Positions 28,156 to 34,715 of a stretch of 64,000 nt of DNA are shown here, piece by piece. Source of the DNA: Nakamurella flavida (GTDB taxonomy: Bacteria > Actinomycetota > Actinomycetes > Mycobacteriales > Nakamurellaceae). Under the pieces are notes generated by a model. It did no database searches. It saw only the letters and a list, made by a program, of their open reading frames with translations, and had not been told where the DNA came from. Made by a program: the position numbers and the translations under genes. Positions within the stretch are counted from its first letter, which is position 1; every line of letters begins with the position of its first letter. The stretch covers positions 248,001 through 312,000 of the forward strand of contig NZ_JAUSQV010000001.1 of the NCBI RefSeq assembly GCF_030811475.1, in the 5' to 3' direction.

Positions 28156-29436
28156 ATGCCACACATGGTCATCGGCGCCGGCGGAACCAGCGGTCGGGGG
28201 AGCGGTCCGTCACGGACCCTGTCCGCCGCGCAGGCGCGCCGGATCGCCGTGGCCGCGCAGCAGCTGGATCGGCCGCCGTCGCCCGGCCCGCGGGACCGGG
28301 GGCATCTGCGTCGGGTGGTCCAGGCCCTGGGCCTGCTGCAGATCGACTCGGTCAACGTGCTGGCCCGGGCCCATCTGCTCACCCTGCACGCCCGCCTCGG
28401 TGACTACCCGGTGGAGCTGCTCGACTCCCTGGTCTGGCCGAAGCGGGCGGCCGACCGCGTCCTGGTCGAGACCTGGGCGCACGAGGCGTCGATGGTGCCC
28501 GTCGAGCTGTACCCGTTGCTGCGGTGGCCGCGCCGGCACTGGAGCTCGACCTCGGCGGAGCGCTACCGGACTGACCACGCCGCCCTGCTCACCGCCGTCC
28601 TCGAGGTGGTGCGGGACATCGGCCCGGCCACGTCGGGGCAGATCGAGGCCGCCCTGGGCGCGCGGAAGAAGTCGATCAGCGGCTGGTGGGAGTGGTCGGA
28701 GACCAAGCGGGCCTGCGAGGCGCTGTTCAGCCTCGGCGAGATCGGCACGGCCCACCGGGTGGGCTTCGAGCGGTACTACGACCTGATCGAACGGGTCCTG
28801 CCGGCCGCGGTCCTCGCCATGGAGGTACCGGAGCCCGCGGACGCGCAGCGGGTCCTCGTCGAGCGCGCCGCCCGCGCCCACGGGGTCGGCACGGTGGGGG
28901 ATCTCGCCGACTACTTCCGCATGGGGGTGGCGCCCACCCGCCTGGCCGTCCGGGATCTGGTCGAGGACGGCGTGCTCCTCCCGGTCGAGGTGCAGGGCTG
29001 GCGGCAGCCGGGCTATCTGCACCGCGACGCCCGGGTGCCGCGAGCGACGGCCGGGGCGGCCCTGCTGTGCCCGTTCGACCCGCTGGTCTGGGAACGCGAC
29101 CGCACCGAACGCATCTTCGACTTCCACTACCGCATCGAGATCTACACCCCGGCCGCCCGTCGGATCTTCGGGTACTACGTGCTCCCCCTGCTGGTCGGCG
29201 ACCGGATCGCCGGACGGCTCGATCTGAAGGCCGATCGGTCCGGCGGTCGGCTGCTCGTGCAGGCCGCATGGTGCGAACCGGGGCAGGATCCCGTGGCGGC
29301 CGCGGCCGCGGCCGCGGCCGCCGGGCGGCTGGCAGTGATGGCGCAATGGCTCGGGCTGGCCGCCGTCGAGGTCGCTCCCCGCGGGAACCTGGCGGCGGAC
29401 CTGGACCGCGAGGTGAGGGTGGTCACGAACGGGTAA
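28156..29436 (+). CDS. YcaQ/AlkX-type winged-helix DNA glycosylase
   Basis: 426 residues of the HTH_42 superfamily: three tandem winged helices and a beta-barrel. LGLLQIDSVNVLARAHLL (about 58-75) holds the catalytic Q-hydrophobic-D motif (Gln62, Asp64) characteristic of the E. coli YcaQ (AlkX) group, which unhooks interstrand crosslinks, rather than the QxQ of the antibiotic self-resistance AlkZ group. Later conserved pieces are SGWWEWSETKRACEALFSLGEI and CPFDPLVWERDRTERIFDFHYRIEIY. Two ATGs nine bases apart (28156, 28165) are both possible. Likely acts in base excision repair of bulky or crosslinked alkyl lesions. Confidence 0.88.
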   Translation: MPHMVIGAGGTSGRGSGPSRTLSAAQARRIAVAAQQLDRPPSPGPRDRGHLRRVVQALGLLQIDSVNVLARAHLLTLHARLGDYPVELLDSLVWPKRAADRVLVETWAHEASMVPVELYPLLRWPRRHWSSTSAERYRTDHAALLTAVLEVVRDIGPATSGQIEAALGARKKSISGWWEWSETKRACEALFSLGEIGTAHRVGFERYYDLIERVLPAAVLAMEVPEPADAQRVLVERAARAHGVGTVGDLADYFRMGVAPTRLAVRDLVEDGVLLPVEVQGWRQPGYLHRDARVPRATAGAALLCPFDPLVWERDRTERIFDFHYRIEIYTPAARRIFGYYVLPLLVGDRIAGRLDLKADRSGGRLLVQAAWCEPGQDPVAAAAAAAAAGRLAVMAQWLGLAAVEVAPRGNLAADLDREVRVVTNG

Positions 29437-29464
29437 CCTTTCGTGGCTCTGGGGCGTCATACCG

Positions 29465-29504
29465 GGTGAGAGCAGGGAGCAGGACTCCTGCGCCCACCTC
29501 TCAC
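29465..29504 (+). ncRNA. Structured leader of the small-protein gene
   Basis: GTGAGAG (29466-29472) pairs with CTCTCAC (29498-29504) around an inner near-perfect hairpin GCAGGA/TCCTGC (29479-29484, 29486-29491). A TAACCT overlapping the preceding stop codon (29432-29437) could start a leader of about 110 bases. It does not match a riboswitch class I know. Confidence 0.35.
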
Positions 29505-29556
29505 GAGGTCAGCAACGAAGCGGCCACCATCCGATTCGACGCTGGAGGTAGCACCC

Positions 29557-29667
29557 ATGAACGAGATCACCGAGATGTACCGGGCCGATCGCGCCTACAC
29601 CCTGACGGTGGCCACGATGGCCCTCGTCGCCGCCCTGCTGGGCACGGCCTTCCTCATCTTCGCCTGA
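29557..29667 (+). CDS. 36-residue single-pass membrane protein
   Basis: Short open frame too small for routine calling: MNEITEMYRADRAYTLTV then a single hydrophobic helix (about residues 16-35, ALVAALLGTAFLIF) and a stop. GGAGG lies seven bases before the ATG, and a strong terminator follows 35 bases after the stop, so the gene is a self-contained transcription unit. The N-terminal 15 residues are charged and should face the cytoplasm. No homologue is recognised; small helices of this kind often modify a transporter or sensor kinase. Confidence 0.6.
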   Translation: MNEITEMYRADRAYTLTVATMALVAALLGTAFLIFA

Positions 29668-29701
29668 TCCGCCCTGCTGCTGCAGTACGCCAGCAGCGCC
29701 T

Positions 29702-29753
29702 GACCGAGCCCCGGTCCGCCCCCGCATTGCGGGAGGTGGGTCGGGGCTCGGTC
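29702..29753 (+). terminator. Terminator after the small membrane protein gene
   Basis: A perfect 12-bp stem, GACCGAGCCCCG (29702-29713) against CGGGGCTCGGTC (29742-29753), with a 28-base loop that itself contains CCCGC/GCGGG. GC-rich, no T-run. Confidence 0.75.
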
Positions 29754-29863
29754 CGTTCGGGCCGTCGCGTCGGGTCGGCGCACCGCCCCGACCCGACGTG
29801 GTCGGTGCCGGTCGGCGGGGAGCAGACGGTCCGGCGCGGTCCCTCCGGGTAGGGGTCGGCCGG

Positions 29864-29869
29864 TAATCT
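29864..29869 (+). promoter_or_regulatory. -10 box of the GGT-like gene
   Basis: TAATCT ends six bases before the GTG, consistent with a leaderless transcript; there is no Shine-Dalgarno sequence. Confidence 0.5.
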
Positions 29870-29875
29870 TCGTCG

Positions 29876-31288
29876 GTGAGTTCACTGCCCGCCGGGGTCG
29901 CCGCCGGTCATCCGTCCACCGCGGCCGTCGGACTCACCGTCCTGTCGGCCGGCGGGTCCGCCGCGGACGCCGCCGCCGCGATGGTGTTGGCCGGGTGCGC
30001 GGCCGAGACCCTGTTCACCGGGCTCGGTGGCGGCGGCTTCGCCACCGTGTTCGAGGCGTCGACCGGGACCGTCCACGGACTGGACTTCTTCGTCGCCGTC
30101 CCCGGACTGGACGGCACGCTCCCCGGCCCCTCGCACGACATCGCCGTGGCCTTCGGCGGGGTGTCGGTGCCGTACGCGATCGGCGGGCCCAGTGTGGCCG
30201 TGCCCGGTACCCCGCTCGGCGTCGCCGAGCTGCACCGCCGGTTCGGACGGTTGGACTGGGCCGAGATCGTCCGTCCGGCCAGGGATCTCGCCGAGGCCGG
30301 GGCGGCGTTCCCGCAGCAGCACGCCGATCTGCTGCCCGACGTCGCCGCGGCCATGGTCATCGGCGCCGGAGTGGGGGTCTACACCCGTCCCGACGGCGTG
30401 GGCGGTCGGCGCCATCTGCAGGGCGGCGAACTGCTGCTGCACGAGGGTCTGGCCGACACCATGGACGACCTGCTGCACGAGGGCCCGGAGGTGCTGACCA
30501 CCGGTCGCCGCGGCCGCGCGCTGGTCGACGCCGTCCGCGCCGACGGGGGAGCGATGTCCCCGGACGACATGGCGGCCTACCGGGTCGCGGATCTGACGCT
30601 GCGCACCGTGCCGTTCGGACCGGCGGAGGTCAGGGTGCGCGGCAACGACCTCGACGCCTTCGCCGACACCCTCCTCGCCCTGGACGTCGACGCGGTCCGC
30701 GCGGGCGGGGTTCCGCGGGCGCTGGCCCTGGTCGATGCCCTGCGCGCACCCACCCGTCGCTCGGAGACCACCAGCCTGGTGGCGGTGGACCCGGACGGGA
30801 ACGCCTGCGCGGTGACCCATTCCCTCGGGTTGGGGTCAGGGGTGTGGACCGGTGGCGTGCACGGGAACTCCATGCTGGGCGAGGGCGAACTGCTGCGCGG
30901 CATCCTGGTGCCCGGCGACCGGATGCCGTCGATGATGGTGCCCCACGTCGTCACGGATGCCGTCTCGGGTGGCCTGCTCGCCGCCGGTGGCGCCGCCGGC
31001 GGCAGCCGGATCCGCAGCAGCCTGCTGCAGGTGCTGGCCGGGATGCTGCTGGAGCAGCGGGGGACGGCTGCGTCGGTGGCCGCCCCTCGGCTCGCCGCCG
31101 CGCCCGGCCTGGTGCATCTGGAGCCTGGCTTCGGCCCGGGTGTCGCCGCGACCCTGTCGGCCCGGGGCGAGCAGGTCCTCGAATGGCCCGGTCAGCGGCC
31201 GTTCTTCGGTGGCGTCGCGATGATCGGGCGCGACGGCGCCGCCGCCGACCCCCGGCGCGGCGGCACGGCCCTGCTGCTGGCCGACTGA
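29876..31288 (+). CDS. Gamma-glutamyltranspeptidase-like Ntn hydrolase
   Basis: 470 residues, about 100 fewer than classical GGT and without a signal peptide, so probably cytoplasmic. GHPSTAAVGLTVLSAGGSAADAAAAMVLA is the family's N-terminal region; TGLGGGGFATVFEASTG follows. The autocatalytic cleavage site is SETTSLVAVDPDGNACAVTHSLG with nucleophile Thr298 (T-T-S instead of the usual T-T-H). GVHGNSMLGEG and MPSMMVPHVV are the downstream glycine/serine loop, and AAGGAAGGSRI the C-terminal motif. The middle of the large-subunit half is shortened. It may act on gamma-glutamyl or mycothiol-type substrates, but this is inference. Confidence 0.8.
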   Translation: MSSLPAGVAAGHPSTAAVGLTVLSAGGSAADAAAAMVLAGCAAETLFTGLGGGGFATVFEASTGTVHGLDFFVAVPGLDGTLPGPSHDIAVAFGGVSVPYAIGGPSVAVPGTPLGVAELHRRFGRLDWAEIVRPARDLAEAGAAFPQQHADLLPDVAAAMVIGAGVGVYTRPDGVGGRRHLQGGELLLHEGLADTMDDLLHEGPEVLTTGRRGRALVDAVRADGGAMSPDDMAAYRVADLTLRTVPFGPAEVRVRGNDLDAFADTLLALDVDAVRAGGVPRALALVDALRAPTRRSETTSLVAVDPDGNACAVTHSLGLGSGVWTGGVHGNSMLGEGELLRGILVPGDRMPSMMVPHVVTDAVSGGLLAAGGAAGGSRIRSSLLQVLAGMLLEQRGTAASVAAPRLAAAPGLVHLEPGFGPGVAATLSARGEQVLEWPGQRPFFGGVAMIGRDGAAADPRRGGTALLLAD

Positions 31289-31296
31289 TACGGCGC

Positions 31297-31317
31297 GGGG
31301 TCCGGTGACCGGGTCCC
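31297..31317. terminator. Bidirectional hairpin between convergent genes
   Basis: GGGGTCCGG (31297-31305) and CCGGGTCCC (31309-31317) form nine pairs, two of them G-T, around loop TGA, in the 51-base gap between the convergent GGT-like and DUF4097 genes. Confidence 0.6.
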
Positions 31318-31339
31318 ACCAGGCCTCGTGCCGTCGGTC

Positions 31340-32242
31340 TCAGGCGGGCACGGAGCTGCGTACCCGGATGTCGCCGGACGTGCTGGTCACCGCGATCGAC
31401 GCGGGGGAGCTGCTGTCCGGGGCCTCCGGGGTGATCTCCAGATCGCTGCCGGCCGTCCCGGAAGCGGTGTGCAGGGTCAGGGCAGCCGCGGTTCCGGGAT
31501 GAACTCCGACGACGACATCACCGCTGACCGAGGTGATCTCGACCCCGCCGCCGATCAGATCGGCCACGGTGACCCGTCCGGACACGCTGCGCACCGAGGT
31601 GGGTGCCTGCACGGTGGTGAGCCGGACCGCCCCGGAGGTGGTGGCCACCGTGGCGTCGTGCTGCACGCTGCCCACGGTGATGTCACCGGACGCCGTCCGG
31701 ATGTCGATCTGCTCGCCGGTGGAGCCGACGGTCACCGCGCCGGAGGCCGTCGAGGCGGCCAGCGACCCGTTCGCCTCCTGCAGGACGACGGTGCCGGAGG
31801 CGGTGCGCGCGTCCACGTGGTGGGCGGGACCGTGCACGGTCAGATCGGCGGCCTGTGACTGGACGCGGACGTCCGAGCCGGCCGGGGCGGTGACGACGAC
31901 CGAGAACGCGGAGCGCCAGCTGGTCCGCGCCGGGTCGGTGTCGACGACCAACCGGGCCCTGCCGGCGGGCCGCTCGGTGGTGGACCGGTCGGCAGTGGTG
32001 TCGGCGGTCGGGTCGGTGCGGCCCGGGCGGGCGGGGATGAGTTCGACCCGGGGCAGCGGTTCGTCGCCGTCCCGGTTCACGCCCGCCGACCGCAGGACGC
32101 CGTCCAGGAAGGACATCGCACCGCCCGTCGCCGGTCCCACCTCGACGGTGGTGGTGTGCGTGTCGGTGAGGTCGATGCGGATGTCGCCCGCGGCGTTGCG
32201 GACCTCGACGACGATGGGCTCGGGGGTCAGGAAGGTGTCCAT
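31340..32242 (-). CDS. DUF4097 beta-strand repeat protein
   Basis: 300 residues with no signal peptide or membrane helix. The C-terminal 190 residues are a repetitive parallel beta-helix typical of DUF4097: repeats of the pattern TASGxVxVxS/T (for example RTASGTVVL, STASGAVTV, RTASGDITV, ATTSGAVRL, SVSGRVTV, SVSGDVVV) about 18-20 residues apart. ATG is preceded by GAGGAG. It lies 74 bases downstream of the ribbon-helix-helix gene on the same strand, a pairing common in actinobacteria. The family is often annotated as an adhesin- or anti-sigma-linked protein, but no activity is established. Confidence 0.82.
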   Translation of the reverse strand: MDTFLTPEPIVVEVRNAAGDIRIDLTDTHTTTVEVGPATGGAMSFLDGVLRSAGVNRDGDEPLPRVELIPARPGRTDPTADTTADRSTTERPAGRARLVVDTDPARTSWRSAFSVVVTAPAGSDVRVQSQAADLTVHGPAHHVDARTASGTVVLQEANGSLAASTASGAVTVGSTGEQIDIRTASGDITVGSVQHDATVATTSGAVRLTTVQAPTSVRSVSGRVTVADLIGGGVEITSVSGDVVVGVHPGTAAALTLHTASGTAGSDLEITPEAPDSSSPASIAVTSTSGDIRVRSSVPA

Positions 32243-32316
32243 GGGTCTCCTCGGGGAAGCGGGTGGGCGGCTGAGGGTGTCGGCTGCGCGCGGTCGTGGC
32301 GTGCCGGTCGGCCCGA

Positions 32317-32874
32317 TCAGCCCTGGACGAACCCGGTGACGGTGCTGCCGCCCGGCCTGGTGGCCGAGTGCTCGCGGTGGCCCTTCCCGGGCACCGCGGA
32401 ACGCACCGAGTCGGCGACGGCGCGGGAGATGTAGGTGTTGAGGGAGACGCCCTGGTCACCCGCGGCCCGTTCGGCCTGGGACTTGAGCTCCTGGAACAGG
32501 CGCACCGTGGTCCGTGACAGTTCGCCTCCGACGTCCTGCAGGTGGCGGCGCAGTTCGTCGGGGGAGGTGGGCGTCCCGTCCGCCTCCACCCCGGTGGGGG
32601 TGTCGGCGCCGGGGCCGCCCGGGCCGGCGACCGGATGGTCGGTGATGCGGACCCGGACGTTGCGTCCGTCCAGGTGCAGGTCCACGGTCCGGCCGTGCAG
32701 CTCGCCGGTGACCTCGGCGGCCAGGTCGGACAGGGCGTTCATCAGCGCGAGGCGGGCGGCGGGTTCGATGGCGCCGGCGAGCAGGGTCGCCGCCCGCCGG
32801 GTGTCCTCGTCGCCGACGGCCGCGGCGGACAGCAGATCTTCACGGAGGGAACTCACGTACGGGGTCAGGTCCAT
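32317..32874 (-). CDS. HicB-like ribbon-helix-helix DNA-binding protein
   Basis: 185 residues. N-terminal helical half MDLTPYVSSLREDLLSAA...ARLALMNALSDLAAEVT (1-60) and VDLHLDGRNVRVRI belong to the actinobacterial HicB-family antitoxin group; the last 50 residues are a ribbon-helix-helix: RTTVRLFQELKSQAERAA as strand and helix, GVSLNTYISRAVADSV as second helix. No HicA toxin gene accompanies it; the partner is DUF4097. The ATG lies inside the first of six phased TGACGTCA-like octamers, strongly suggesting autorepression. No Shine-Dalgarno sequence is seen. In the operator, see the array entry at 32874-32958. Confidence 0.8.
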   Translation of the reverse strand: MDLTPYVSSLREDLLSAAAVGDEDTRRAATLLAGAIEPAARLALMNALSDLAAEVTGELHGRTVDLHLDGRNVRVRITDHPVAGPGGPGADTPTGVEADGTPTSPDELRRHLQDVGGELSRTTVRLFQELKSQAERAAGDQGVSLNTYISRAVADSVRSAVPGKGHREHSATRPGGSTVTGFVQG

Positions 32875-32958
32875 GACATCAGTGTGACACCAGAGATGAC
32901 GTCACTCAAGAGATTTGTGACGTCAGTTTGACGCCACATGGCCCACGCAGTGACGTCA
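32874..32958 (-). promoter_or_regulatory. Phased TGACGTCA operator array
   Basis: Octamers at 32874 (TGACATCA), 32885 (TGACACCA), 32897 (TGACGTCA), 32918 (TGACGTCA), 32929 (TGACGCCA) and 32951 (TGACGTCA). Three are perfect palindromes, the others differ at one or two positions. Offsets are 0, 11, 23, 44, 55 and 77 bases, that is multiples of one helical turn, so all sites face the same side of the DNA. They cover the start codon and promoter region of the ribbon-helix-helix gene, the likely binding protein. Confidence 0.75.
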
Positions 32959-33196
32959 CAGGCTTCTCCCACCGTGCGAAGGCGTCAGTGCGGGTGGGGA
33001 CCTCGACGGCGGCCGTTCCGCGGGCCGCGGTGGTCGCGCACATTCGGGTGGCCACCGTGCGGTGCCCATGGCGTCCCGATACCGGGCCCCGCTCGACACC
33101 CGCGCCGGTCGGCCCACCCGACACGTGCCGGAGCACCCGGCCGACCCGCCACAGCGGCGACCGGAGGGCATTGACCCGGTGTGAGAGGGTCGCCGG

Positions 33197-33958
33197 GTGA
33201 GCGCCCCCGAGTCCCCGTCCGCGCCTGGGGTGCAGTTGATCGGCCGGACGGAATTCCTCCCGCCGGCGGACGTGCCGTGGCAGACCGATGCCGACGGTGG
33301 CCAGGCGCTCGCCGAGTTCGCCGGCCGCGCCTGCTACCGGTCGTGGTCCAAGGCGGTGCCGGCCACCGCGACCAACGCCGGCTACCTCGAGCACATCCTG
33401 CAGGTCGGTCATCTATCGGTGCTCGAGCACAGCTCGGCCACGTTCTACCTGACGGGCATCTCCCGGTCGGTGTCCCACGAGCTGGTCCGTCACCGGCACT
33501 TCTCGTTCTCGCAGCTCTCGCCGCGGTTCACCCCGGCGGGCGGGCCGGGGGTGGTGGAGCCGGCCGTCATCGCCGCCGATCCCGCACTGCACGAACGCTT
33601 CTCGACCGCCGTGCAGGCCGCGGCGCAGGCCCACGCCGACATCCTTCGACTGCTGGACGAGGCGGCGGTCGATGCGCCCGACGGCGCGCTGGCCCGCAAG
33701 CAGGCGCGGCAGGCCGCCCGGGGCGTGCTCCCGGCGGCGTCCCGGACGGACCTGGTGATGACCGGCAACCTGCGCGCCTGGCGTCATCTCATCGGCACCC
33801 GGGCCACGGAGGCGGCCGATGTCGAGATCCGGTCCCTGGCCGTCGCCGTGTTGGAGCAGCTGCAGGCCCTCGCCCCGCATGCGTTCGCCGACTTCCGGAT
33901 CAGCGACCTCCCCGACGGGACGCGGCTCGCCGCGTCGCCACTGGTCGGCGAGGGCTGA
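33197..33958 (+). CDS. thyX: Flavin-dependent thymidylate synthase
   Basis: Makes dTMP from dUMP with methylene-tetrahydrofolate, NADPH and FAD. 253 residues. ThyX signature RHRHFSFSQLSPR at 98-110, with the FAD-binding RHR and catalytic Ser, in the form seen in mycobacteria; LEHSSATFYLTG just before it; and the dUMP-binding ARGVLPAA and MTGNLRAWRHLIGTR (about 178-192). GTG start with GAGGGT seven bases upstream (weak). In relatives thyX is followed directly by dapA; here eight genes, 9 kb, separate them. Confidence 0.97.
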   Translation: MSAPESPSAPGVQLIGRTEFLPPADVPWQTDADGGQALAEFAGRACYRSWSKAVPATATNAGYLEHILQVGHLSVLEHSSATFYLTGISRSVSHELVRHRHFSFSQLSPRFTPAGGPGVVEPAVIAADPALHERFSTAVQAAAQAHADILRLLDEAAVDAPDGALARKQARQAARGVLPAASRTDLVMTGNLRAWRHLIGTRATEAADVEIRSLAVAVLEQLQALAPHAFADFRISDLPDGTRLAASPLVGEG

Positions 33959-33976
33959 TCCACGGGTCCTCGTGGA
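33959..33976. terminator. Small hairpin after thyX
   Basis: TCCACG and CGTGGA with a six-base loop in the 29-base gap between convergent genes. Short; a weak candidate. Confidence 0.3.
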
Positions 33977-33987
33977 GCGGACGGGCC

Positions 33988-34572
33988 TCAGTCCGGCACC
34001 ACCTCGGTGACCTGGAACATCCGCCCCTGCTGACAGAACGACATCCCGCCCTCGACGAACTGCCCGCGGACCTGCACGGGGTCGTCGCCGCCCTGGGCAA
34101 GCAGCTCCGCCGAGGGCAGGCCGACGAGGTTCGCCAGCACGCCGCCGTCAGCGGTGAGCACGACGCACCCGGACTCCACGCCGGGCCCGATCGTGCCGGT
34201 GAGCGTCTGCTCCGCTGCGCCGGGCCCGGCCGGGAGAGAGACCGAGACGGATGGCGACGGCACGATGCTCGGTCCGGCGGGATCCGTCGTCCCCGCACCG
34301 GAGGACGCACCTGAGGACGGGGCCGTGGTAAGGATCGGGGAGGTCGGGGCCGGGTTCGACGGATCGCTGCTGGACGGTGCGGCCGAGGATGTCGTGGTCG
34401 GGGCGGTGGCCGCGCCCGATCCGGCGTCGGTGGACCCGCACGCGGTCAGCACCAGGGCGAGCACCGTCGCGAGGAGGGCCGCCCCGAAGGCTCCTGCGCC
34501 GGTGCGGTCCGGACCCGGTGCCGGGGACGCGGGGTCGCGCAGGGGCCGGGTCCGTGTCGTCGTCCAGGTCAT
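33988..34572 (-). CDS. Lipoprotein with Ser/Thr/Pro linker
   Basis: 194 residues. Basic N-terminus, hydrophobic stretch (about 27-43) and lipobox LTAC (Cys45), so exported and lipid anchored. Residues 50-115 are a disordered Ser/Thr/Pro/Ala linker. The C-terminal 75 residues form a small domain with TLTGTIGPGVESGCVVLTADGGVLANLVG...VQVRGQFVEGGMSFCQQGRMFQVTEVV, a beta-rich OB-like pattern with two cysteines. Function unknown. Confidence 0.65.
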   Translation of the reverse strand: MTWTTTRTRPLRDPASPAPGPDRTGAGAFGAALLATVLALVLTACGSTDAGSGAATAPTTTSSAAPSSSDPSNPAPTSPILTTAPSSGASSGAGTTDPAGPSIVPSPSVSVSLPAGPGAAEQTLTGTIGPGVESGCVVLTADGGVLANLVGLPSAELLAQGGDDPVQVRGQFVEGGMSFCQQGRMFQVTEVVPD

Positions 34573-34642
34573 CGCGTACTCCGATCTGTGGTCGTGCGGT
34601 CGAGTGTCGCCGACCCGGGTGTCGTGCCGGGACTCCGGAAAC

Positions 34643-34683
34643 GGGCAGACGCCCCGCCCCTGGAGGGGACGGGGCGTCTGCCC
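34643..34683 (-). terminator. Strong terminator of the subtilase gene
   Basis: A perfect 14-bp stem, GGGCAGACGCCCCG (34643-34656) with CGGGGCGTCTGCCC (34670-34683), loop of 13 bases containing CCCC/GGGG, 30 bases beyond the subtilase stop. A second small hairpin GCCTGCGCAGGC lies between. Confidence 0.8.
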
Positions 34684-34715
34684 GATCGGTTGCCCGCCTG
34701 CGCAGGCGGCCGGTG

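Noticed and set aside
32317-32874. Classical HicAB toxin-antitoxin module
   Set aside because: No HicA-like small basic toxin gene lies next to it; the partner is a DUF4097 protein.
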